A DNA stretch of 22,995 nucleotides, from positions 1 to 22,995 of IMG/VR virus record IMGVR_UViG_3300023110_000172. One strand, given 5' to 3'. Origin of the DNA: a virus. The translations under genes and the position numbers were made by a program. Position 1 is the first letter of the stretch; each line of letters starts with the position of its first letter. The notes beneath the pieces were generated by a model. It was not told where the DNA came from. It saw only the letters and a program-made list of their open reading frames with translations, and did not search any database. Shown here piece by piece: positions 17,265 through 22,995 of the stretch.

Positions 17265-18266
17265 TTAACCAACCTGCTTTTTTATCCAATCATAGGTCAA
17301 CTGTACTCCATCCTTTAATTGGTACTGAGGTTTCCATCCTATCAACTCAGATATTAGTCTGTTGTCGGAGGATCTTCCTCTAACACCCAAAGGCCCATCT
17401 ATATGTTTTATTTTTAACTTTTTTCCTGAAACGCTCATAACTGTATTTACAAGTCCATTGATGGTGACCATTTGCTCTGAACCAATATTAACAGGACCTA
17501 AATGCTTGTCTTGTCTCATGAAAGCAATTGTAGCGTCAATGGCATCGTCTATGTATAAGAATGATCTGGTTTGTTCGCCATCTCCCCATACTTCAACCAC
17601 CTTGTCATTTTCAGCGACTTTTCTGCATATTGCGGCTGGTGCTTTTTCTTTCCCATCGTTCCAAGAACAATTTGGTCCATACACATTATGGTATCTAGCG
17701 ATTCTTACATCTAGATTTTCGTTTCTGTTTGCAGATAAATAAAGTCTTTCTGAAAAAAGTTTTTCCCAACCATATTCTGAATCAGGATTTGCAGGGTAAG
17801 CACTATCTTCTTCCGTGATAGGATTATCTGGATCAAGCTGGTTGTGCTCTGGATAAACACAAGCCGAACTAGAAAAAAATATTTTTTTGACGTTAAAAGA
17901 AACAGCGCTATCAACTACATTCAAATTAATCTTTGATGAGTTAGACATAACCTGCAGGTCATTATCTCCAGAAAAAATGTATCCTGCTCCACCCATATCT
18001 GCTGCCAAATTGTATACCTCGTCAAATGCGTTTTCACTATCATCTAACGACTTTTGATCTGGCGCATGCATGCATAAAGAAACAAAGGATGGATTTCTCA
18101 GGTCTACAGGAGCATATTCATCGCATATTTCTTCTTTTTTGTGAAAGGAAGGCTCTTTTTTTATATCTGCAACTCTCACAAAACAACCCTCTTCTTTTAA
18201 TCTTTTGGCCAAATGACCACCAACGAAGCCACCTCCCCCTAATACTAGTACCTTTTTTTTACTCAT
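17265..18266 (-). CDS. GDP-mannose 3,5-epimerase (extended SDR family)
   Basis: NAD-dependent nucleotide-sugar epimerase, 333 aa. Rossmann motif GGGGFVG at 10-16, then NLAADMGGAGYI (86-97), SSSACVYPE (132-140), Y165-x3-K169, GKEKAPAAICRK (205-216) and WGDGEQTRSF (227-236). These follow plant GDP-mannose 3,5-epimerase closely: C136, Y165, K169 and K208 sit at a constant offset of nine from the Arabidopsis catalytic residues C145, Y174, K178 and K217. The plant enzyme converts GDP-D-mannose to GDP-L-galactose (and GDP-L-gulose). Plain UDP-glucose epimerases and GDP-mannose dehydratases lack this combination. The gene overlaps the glycosyltransferase gene by 8 bases, so its product is probably the donor used there. 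Specificity is inferred from motifs. Confidence 0.85.
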   Translation of the reverse strand: MSKKKVLVLGGGGFVGGHLAKRLKEEGCFVRVADIKKEPSFHKKEEICDEYAPVDLRNPSFVSLCMHAPDQKSLDDSENAFDEVYNLAADMGGAGYIFSGDNDLQVMSNSSKINLNVVDSAVSFNVKKIFFSSSACVYPEHNQLDPDNPITEEDSAYPANPDSEYGWEKLFSERLYLSANRNENLDVRIARYHNVYGPNCSWNDGKEKAPAAICRKVAENDKVVEVWGDGEQTRSFLYIDDAIDATIAFMRQDKHLGPVNIGSEQMVTINGLVNTVMSVSGKKLKIKHIDGPLGVRGRSSDNRLISELIGWKPQYQLKDGVQLTYDWIKKQVG

Positions 18267-20193
18267 TTTGATTCATTTTAATTTCAGTTTCTATTTCTGC
18301 GACCCACTGATCTACAGTTCTTTTTGTCTCCCTTGACTTAAATAAATGTAATGGATTTTTTATGTAATTATCCAATCTATTATCTTCATGCCACAAGGGT
18401 CTAAGCTTTTTGTCTCCTCTTTCTGTGTTGTCGTTGTAGTTATGCCAGACGTTAGCAAACTTAGGGACATAAAAATCATATCCTGCTATGTATGCTAAAC
18501 AAGAGTATATTTCTTGATCTAAAAACGGATTTATCAAAAGATCGTTATTATCATCGTATTTGATTACATCTACTATTTCTCCTCTTCCAAAAACATTAGA
18601 GCCTGACACATGAAAAGTTTTGCAGTATTTCTCACTCCTAGGCACGGTCCCTCTACTGTTAAAGAAAGGAAAAGCATTTTCTTTGAAATTTAATATTTTA
18701 TTGCAATTAAGCCTATCGTGCTGTATATAATCATTGTATTCCGAGTAATTTCTTACATCTGGGGGGAATCCAGTTAGAAAGCTGTTCTCTGGAGATTCAT
18801 CTATTTGTTGTGCTATACCTATGTCCCAATTCCTGTAGAATCTACAATGGCTGTCAACCTGTAAGAATATTTCCTCTCCATTATATAGTTCGTTGTTAAT
18901 TCTATTTCTAGCGTAACCAACACCTTTTGCTTCTTTATAATGACAGTATATTATTTTTACATCACTCATCAGTCTTAACCTATCCAACATCCACTCTTCA
19001 TCTTGTAGCATTACACCAAAGACAAGTCTATTTGGAAAAGCAGCTTTCTCTCTTGCATCATCTATCGTTCTTATTAAATCTAAATCTCGATATGAGGCTA
19101 TATTTATAAAGATCTTTCTGTCGTCTTTTTCAGGTGTCCAATAGTATTGAGATAAGTCGTGCCATGAAGATTGATTGTCTTTGTTCCAAGGTAAAACATC
19201 GTAAGCAGAATCAACAGAGTCATGATTATTATATTCTAATATCCTGACGTTTTGATTTATTGACGCTCTATTTACATTTATGTAATCGCTAAAAGTGCTT
19301 AACCTGCTACCTAAAAACTCTTCTGCATTACTACATGTTATCATGTCTAGCGCTATTTCTCTAAGAGGGTCTGTTATTTCATACAAATCTGAAAAGAAAT
19401 GCTTATTTTGTATGTTTAATGAGTCAAAAAAGCTTTTGTCTTTTTCATCTGTTGCTATATAAACTGGTTTATCATAGAAGTAATCTGGAAGAAATTCATT
19501 TATAGCACTTAAATCATATTCCATATTAGGTCTATCTGATAAGAAATCACCCCTTCTTATGTGAAGTGCGTTGTAATTTCCCATCTTTTTCTTCGCTTCA
19601 TTTGCATACCTGTATAGATCTTGGTTAAAACGAATACCTCTGATTATCTTATTTTTTATGTAGTTTCTTTTGTCTGGAGAAGATCCATATACTATGTAAT
19701 AGAAATGACCAAACAGGTTTCTTGGAAAATGAATGAACTTAGCTTCAGAGTTTACAGAGAAAGGTTTTCTTCCTGCAGCAAACATTTCAAAATCTTCCTG
19801 ATCTTCTATATTGTTATACACTACGAAATCCTTATCTGGAGGAGGCAACGGATGCAGTTCTTCGTATTTAGATGAGAAGGTTTTTATTTCTGCTATTTTA
19901 TCTATGCCATTAAAATATCCTATCTTACTGTTTAGAGAAGCATATTCTTCTACATCGTGATAATCAACAGCGTTAAATGTTTCTAAGAAAGTGTCTTTTC
20001 TCCAAATACTAAATATATCTAGGTATGAGTTCGTGTCATTCCAGTCGTTAATACCATTAAAATAAACCTTCGGTGGTATTATCAATGTTCTTCCTGTTAT
20101 TTCTGATATAGCAATAGCTATCTCAAAAGACATTCTAACATTAGAATATCCTGCCCACCAAGGCTCAAAAGATATATACTTATTCTGCGACAT
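18259..20193 (-). CDS. Fused glycosyltransferase: O-fucosyltransferase-like plus GT60 (Skp1 GlcNAc-transferase-like)
   Basis: A 644-aa two-domain enzyme. Residues 1-330 resemble O-fucosyltransferases: FEPWWAGYSNVRMSFE near 9-24, then ALHIRRGDF at 209-217 (the HxRxGDF box of GDP-fucose enzymes), VYIATDE at 244-250 and STFSDYI at 299-305. Residues 355-610 match the GT60 / Skp1 GlcNAc-transferase type: IFINIASYRD at 361-370, GVGYARNRIN at 424-433, LQVDSHCRF at 444-452 (a DxD-like DSH), and VWHNY at 582-586. GT60 of Dictyostelium adds GlcNAc to hydroxyproline of Skp1. No signal peptide or transmembrane helix is seen, so it is cytoplasmic. The gene overlaps the hydroxylase by 14 bases and the epimerase by 8. 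Donor and acceptor are inferred. Confidence 0.8.
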   Translation of the reverse strand: MSQNKYISFEPWWAGYSNVRMSFEIAIAISEITGRTLIIPPKVYFNGINDWNDTNSYLDIFSIWRKDTFLETFNAVDYHDVEEYASLNSKIGYFNGIDKIAEIKTFSSKYEELHPLPPPDKDFVVYNNIEDQEDFEMFAAGRKPFSVNSEAKFIHFPRNLFGHFYYIVYGSSPDKRNYIKNKIIRGIRFNQDLYRYANEAKKKMGNYNALHIRRGDFLSDRPNMEYDLSAINEFLPDYFYDKPVYIATDEKDKSFFDSLNIQNKHFFSDLYEITDPLREIALDMITCSNAEEFLGSRLSTFSDYINVNRASINQNVRILEYNNHDSVDSAYDVLPWNKDNQSSWHDLSQYYWTPEKDDRKIFINIASYRDLDLIRTIDDAREKAAFPNRLVFGVMLQDEEWMLDRLRLMSDVKIIYCHYKEAKGVGYARNRINNELYNGEEIFLQVDSHCRFYRNWDIGIAQQIDESPENSFLTGFPPDVRNYSEYNDYIQHDRLNCNKILNFKENAFPFFNSRGTVPRSEKYCKTFHVSGSNVFGRGEIVDVIKYDDNNDLLINPFLDQEIYSCLAYIAGYDFYVPKFANVWHNYNDNTERGDKKLRPLWHEDNRLDNYIKNPLHLFKSRETKRTVDQWVAEIETEIKMNQNE

Positions 20194-21409
20194 ACTGCCA
20201 GTCGCTTAGCTTATAATGAACGAACATATTTCTAAAGTATGTTCCTGCAAATAAATAATTCCTTGCGTGTTCACAAGCTGCTGACTCATATAAAATCATT
20301 TCCCCTACTTCAGCGTACACTTGATTCCATGCTCCGTTGTGAGATTGTATGTCTAATGGCCAATCATCGGCAAACTCCCTGTTTTTGCATCCACATTTTA
20401 AGTCTTTGTCTACGATAATAATAGAAGATATGTGATGCGTTGCTATTCTATCCTTATGCGCAACTAGACCAGCTCCTCTTAAATAAGATCTAATACCGTA
20501 AATAAATGAAGGCTCTAGTTTTGTTCTTGCAAACTCTTCGTGCAAAGGCAACAACATCTGATGAAGTCTATCTCTTTTTTCATACACCTGTCCCACATCT
20601 AAAAGCTCGCTTGTCTTTCCTGTTCCAGGGATTATACTTTCTTTGCCTTCAAAAACCTCCTCTCTTGCGGTAGGCTTCACATCTTCATACATCTCTTGTA
20701 TTAAAGCCCACGCATCATCTGGCACTTTTACAACTTTAAAGCCTGTCTCATGAAATTTAGGTATGTTGTCGTGATTACTAAAAACCTTTTTCAAGTCTGT
20801 TGATTTTGGCCTTCTGTTATGATGTTCTGTCGCTAGCCTTACATCTTCAGATCCATTCCATTCGTTCTCTCTCCACCAAGATGTAATTATGTATTTTGTT
20901 CCAGACACAACATCTGTACCTTCATGAAGAGTATCGTGTTGAGGAATACCGTTCTTTGTGTTTTCCCAAAAAACAGCCTTACCTGTCTTAGGCTCTACTG
21001 TTTTATCTAAACTTGGAAAGTTAGTGCCACCTCCTTCAAAATCATCGTTAAGATAAATCATCATTGTGTATGTTCTGTTTCCAGAGCTAAGACAATGATT
21101 TGTGTAAGAATCGCCTGTAAAATAATCGTGATGCTGTCTAAAGAATTGACCAGCTTCATATTTTTGACCCTGTATAGGCTCTCCTTTGCTTAAGTCTTGC
21201 TGTAAAAAAGACGCTATACGTCCCTTTACTTCAATAGTCAGACTATCATTAACATCAAGGTTCGATGTGTATGATGTTCTGGATGAGTCAGTTTTTGATG
21301 CTTGTGATCCAGATCCAGCTACAGAAGATCTTACATTGTTTGCTTCAATGTTTGATATAAGCTGATCACATTCTTCTTTCGTTAGAAAGTTCTCTATTTC
21401 TGTTATCAT
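20180..21409 (-). CDS. Tandem 2-oxoglutarate/Fe(II) oxygenase, prolyl 4-hydroxylase-like
   Basis: A 409-aa protein with two oxygenase domains. Domain 1 (about 1-185) is prolyl 4-hydroxylase-like: H93-H-D95 (HxD), FEGGGTNFP at 124-132, distal H162 in LHEG, K172 for 2-oxoglutarate, and ITSWWRE. Domain 2 (about 220-405) again shows H318-K-D320, a GEMILYESAACEHAR box with H381, and YFRNMFVHY with R393. Both keep the 2-His-1-Asp iron triad, so both may be active. The family hydroxylates proline in target proteins; domain 2 could differ in residue specificity. It directly precedes the glycosyltransferase gene with a 14-base overlap. Lysyl or asparaginyl hydroxylation cannot be excluded. Confidence 0.85.
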   Translation of the reverse strand: MITEIENFLTKEECDQLISNIEANNVRSSVAGSGSQASKTDSSRTSYTSNLDVNDSLTIEVKGRIASFLQQDLSKGEPIQGQKYEAGQFFRQHHDYFTGDSYTNHCLSSGNRTYTMMIYLNDDFEGGGTNFPSLDKTVEPKTGKAVFWENTKNGIPQHDTLHEGTDVVSGTKYIITSWWRENEWNGSEDVRLATEHHNRRPKSTDLKKVFSNHDNIPKFHETGFKVVKVPDDAWALIQEMYEDVKPTAREEVFEGKESIIPGTGKTSELLDVGQVYEKRDRLHQMLLPLHEEFARTKLEPSFIYGIRSYLRGAGLVAHKDRIATHHISSIIIVDKDLKCGCKNREFADDWPLDIQSHNGAWNQVYAEVGEMILYESAACEHARNYLFAGTYFRNMFVHYKLSDWQYVAE

Positions 21410-21434
21410 TGTATTTATATTTAATTATATTCAT

Positions 21435-22793
21435 TTAAAATCCACCATTTGCCGCAACACAACCTGAGCAATCATTAAATTCTGAAACCCAAGACAATGT
21501 TGGAGTATTATTAGATGGCTGCATTAAAGTGTAACACTCTCCATCACTAGCTAATACTATATCTCCTGTCACGATTGAACCTGTGCTATCCCATGCAAGA
21601 TACTGATTATTTTGTCCATTTCCTCCTGCACAAGGTTGCAATTCCCAAGAAGCATATGAAACTGGAGCTGGTGTAGGTGCTACAGTAGGCGCAGGAGTTG
21701 TTTGTGAATTAAGACACTCACTACAAGAATCAAACTCTTGATCTACAGTTTGAGTGGGAACTCCATTTGCTTGGTATGAATCTATTGTATAACAAATACC
21801 ATTAGACGCTAAAATTACAACTCCTACATCTAAATTAGCATCATACGCTATTTGCTGATTGGCAGTTCCTCCGCTACACAGACCTAGATTCCAAACAGGT
21901 GTTTGTGAAACTGGAGCAGGAGTTGGAGCAGGTGTTGCACAAGAACTGAAAGTAAACACAAATCCATTAGGTCCTACTTGGAAAGAGTTTCCTCCACCAT
22001 ATTGGTCCGTAAAGTATGTATTTCCTCCGTTATATAATGTTGTTAATGCGGCATCTAAATATAAAGCGTGCCCATTATTGTATGTTTGTTGAACAGAAGT
22101 ATCTCCGTGAGAGTTGTATACTGTTACAGGAGCTCCAGTCGAAGAACAAGCTAAAGCAGAGCTGGACCATCCTTGCAATGGATTTGTTCCGCTCGAAGTA
22201 TTGGCGTATATAGTAAATGAAGCTACTGCAGGCGCAGGAGCAGGTGTAGGTGAAGGTGTAGTAGGCGCTGGTGTAGTCGTTGGAGCTGGTGTTGTAGGAG
22301 CTGGTGACGGTGATGGTGTTGTAGGTGCTGGCGTTGGAGCTGGCGTAGGGGCTACGCAACTAAAAGTTGAAATCACAGTGCCATTAGATATTTCTATTCC
22401 AGATCCACTTGCGAGTATATAATGACCATCTGCATAATCAGATAAGCCTTGATTGTCTTGATAAACAGAATTACTTACACCTGGATAGCTGCCTGATCCA
22501 TTATGATAAGCTGTAGTATATCCTCCAGAATGCGCACATGCTTGGACTCCATCTGTGTAACCCTGATCTGAAATAGCAAATGATGGGTATGAGAATACTG
22601 GAGCTGGTGTAGTCGTTGGAGCTGGTGTAGGAGCAGGAGTTACAGGGTCTGCACTTACAACACATTTAGCCGTGTCTTGAAAGGGAGGGATGTAATCTGG
22701 GTCTCCTTTTGAGTTAGGTTTTGTGTCTAAAGTAGCAATTCCGTCTACTAGCTTTTTTAGCTCTGTAACTACAACTATACCAGTATTAGCCAT
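21435..22793 (-). CDS. Multi-bead virion protein with Pro/Thr/Ala linkers, candidate glycosylation substrate (452 aa)
   Basis: Residues 8-44 repeat the N-terminal domain of the 379-aa protein: about 19 of 38 aligned residues are identical, including DPDYI, the DT pair and the following Cys. After it come four Cys-containing beads separated by four Pro linkers. Bead A (about 67-146) and bead B (190-285) are related to each other, with the pattern AC...G..., NG and F/TFS(S)C; beads C (297-360) and D (379-445) are related, with W.L..C.GG, ...ILAS(N/D)G.CYT and a closing CSxC. Linkers are at residues 52-66, 148-190, 287-299 and 365-378. The protein has no signal peptide. A TAnnTTTG element precedes the ATG. 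Likely a fibre, stalk or surface protein; function unproven. Confidence 0.6.
   Translation of the reverse strand: MANTGIVVVTELKKLVDGIATLDTKPNSKGDPDYIPPFQDTAKCVVSADPVTPAPTPAPTTTPAPVFSYPSFAISDQGYTDGVQACAHSGGYTTAYHNGSGSYPGVSNSVYQDNQGLSDYADGHYILASGSGIEISNGTVISTFSCVAPTPAPTPAPTTPSPSPAPTTPAPTTTPAPTTPSPTPAPAPAVASFTIYANTSSGTNPLQGWSSSALACSSTGAPVTVYNSHGDTSVQQTYNNGHALYLDAALTTLYNGGNTYFTDQYGGGNSFQVGPNGFVFTFSSCATPAPTPAPVSQTPVWNLGLCSGGTANQQIAYDANLDVGVVILASNGICYTIDSYQANGVPTQTVDQEFDSCSECLNSQTTPAPTVAPTPAPVSYASWELQPCAGGNGQNNQYLAWDSTGSIVTGDIVLASDGECYTLMQPSNNTPTLSWVSEFNDCSGCVAANGGF
21660..21701 (-). repeat. Pro/Thr/Ala linker block 4
   Basis: Codes residues 365-378 between beads C and D. Confidence 0.75.
21897..21935 (-). 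repeat. Pro/Thr/Ala linker block 3
   Basis: Codes residues 287-299 between beads B and C, again alternating Ala/Thr-Pro. Confidence 0.75.
22224..22352 (-). repeat. Pro/Thr/Ala/Ser linker block 2 (longest)
   Basis: Codes residues 148-190, 43 residues of TP, AP and SP repeats separating beads A and B. It is the richest candidate hydroxylation region in the window. Confidence 0.85.
22267..22292 (-). repeat. 26-bp direct repeat, copy 1
   Basis: Identical over 26 bases to 22603-22628. It begins GCTGGTGTAGTCGTTGG on the plus strand and encodes TPAP/TTTPAP residues of linker 2. The spacing between copies is 336 bases, an exact multiple of three. Confidence 0.85.
22596..22640 (-). repeat. Pro/Thr/Ala linker block 1
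   Basis: Codes residues 52-66 (TPAPTPAPTTTPAP pattern) between the N-terminal domain and bead A. Confidence 0.8.
22603..22628 (-). repeat. 26-bp direct repeat, copy 2
   Basis: Second copy of the 26-base repeat, within linker 1 of the same gene. Exchange between the copies would remove or add 112 codons in frame, covering bead A. Confidence 0.85.
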
Positions 22794-22809
22794 TAAAAAT
22801 AATTTTACA

Positions 22810-22817
22810 CAAAGTTA
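22810..22817 (-). promoter_or_regulatory. Bacteroidota -7 element before the multi-bead protein gene
   Basis: The minus strand reads TAACTTTG, an exact TAnnTTTG match, directly after the stop codon of the preceding gene and about 17 bases before the ATG at 22793. It could drive the multi-bead protein, hydroxylase, glycosyltransferase and epimerase genes as one transcript. No clear -33 element is seen. Confidence 0.5.
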
Positions 22818-22994
22818 CTAATTTTTGAGACTCGCTTCTTTTAGTAAGCCATAGTATTGATAGGAGCATTTTTTTTCATCTAGCTTCAAATCTGAAGCAA
22901 ACGGATCGTTATGTATGTAAGCTCCTTTGTAGAACATTCCTGTGTGTGAGGAGGTAACACCAGCGTTGTGATATATAGAACAATGATCCCATCT
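22818..22994 (-). CDS. C-terminal end of an unrecognised gene (start beyond window)
   Basis: The minus-strand frame is open from the window edge to TAG at 22818-22820, giving 58 residues without an internal stop. Visible features are WDHCSIYHNAG at the left edge, FYKGAYIHNDPF in the middle and CSYQYYGLLKEA near the end. The aromatic- and histidine-rich segment looks like the tail of a folded enzyme, and I have a weak impression of C-termini found near phage glycosyltransferases, but I cannot assign a family. Its stop codon touches the promoter-like element of the next gene. Confidence 0.6.
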   Translation of the reverse strand, partial: RWDHCSIYHNAGVTSSHTGMFYKGAYIHNDPFASDLKLDEKKCSYQYYGLLKEASLKN

Positions 22995-22995
22995 T

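Noticed and set aside
22114-22422. Plus-strand ORF rich in Gly, Ala and Val
   Set aside because: It is the antisense of the Pro/Thr/Ala linker codons; its low complexity follows from the repeat on the other strand.
16985-22640. Pro-rich blocks as a CRISPR-like or tandem DNA repeat array
   Set aside because: The repeats are degenerate, in frame within protein genes and lack regular spacer structure.
1-22995. Membership of the crAss-like phages, which also infect Bacteroidota
   Set aside because: The gp14-15-16-like ejection genes and T7-gp4-like primase-helicase suit a T7-type podovirus; no crAss hallmark gene is visible, though the window is only part of the genome.

Overview
This window is most likely part of the genome of a lytic podovirus-type phage infecting a marine or aquatic member of the Bacteroidota. 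I infer a podovirus from three adjacent minus-strand genes that follow the T7 gp14, gp15 and gp16 (ejection core) order and size progression. A T7-gp4-like primase-helicase and a metabolism block of very small overlapping genes fit this. I infer a Bacteroidota host from the AT-rich sequence, the absence of clear Shine-Dalgarno sites, and three exact matches to the Bacteroidota -7 promoter element TAnnTTTG placed just before minus-strand genes. No tRNA, rRNA, CRISPR array, insertion sequence or integrase is visible. No gene-free stretch exceeds about 100 bases.

Layout. Positions 2-5738 (+) form a replication and nucleotide-metabolism module: a 5'-truncated primase-helicase, a MazG-like pyrophosphohydrolase, a metallophosphoesterase, a YkgJ-type cysteine-cluster protein, a PD-(D/E)XK nuclease and several tiny unknown genes. 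Two of the tiny genes are a 57-aa ORF and a 32-aa single-pass membrane peptide. A factor-independent terminator lies at about 4512-4545. The plus module meets a minus-strand virion module tail to tail, with overlapping stop ends at 5727-5738. In transcription order (right to left) the minus module holds: the end of an unrecognised gene; a 452-aa multi-bead protein with Pro/Thr/Ala linkers; a tandem two-domain prolyl-4-hydroxylase-like oxygenase; a fused O-fucosyltransferase-like/GT60-like glycosyltransferase; a GDP-mannose 3,5-epimerase; a second Pro/Thr/Ala-linker protein; a virion structural protein; and the gp14-, gp15- and gp16-like ejection proteins, the last of 2328 aa with an N-terminal muramidase-like domain.

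The centre of interest is 16097-22793. Hydroxylase, glycosyltransferase and GDP-sugar epimerase genes overlap one another by 14 and 8 bases. They are bracketed by two proteins that share an N-terminal domain and carry (A/T/S)-P repeat linkers like plant arabinogalactan-protein glycomodules. I propose that this is a phage-encoded hydroxyproline O-glycosylation system: the oxygenase hydroxylates linker prolines, the GT60-like domain adds the first sugar, and the fucosyltransferase-like domain extends it with L-galactose or L-fucose, with the epimerase supplying GDP-L-galactose. This parallels the cytosolic Skp1 hydroxyproline glycosylation pathway of Dictyostelium (prolyl hydroxylase, GT60 GlcNAc-transferase, then further sugars). 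The family assignments rest on visible motifs; the pathway is inference.
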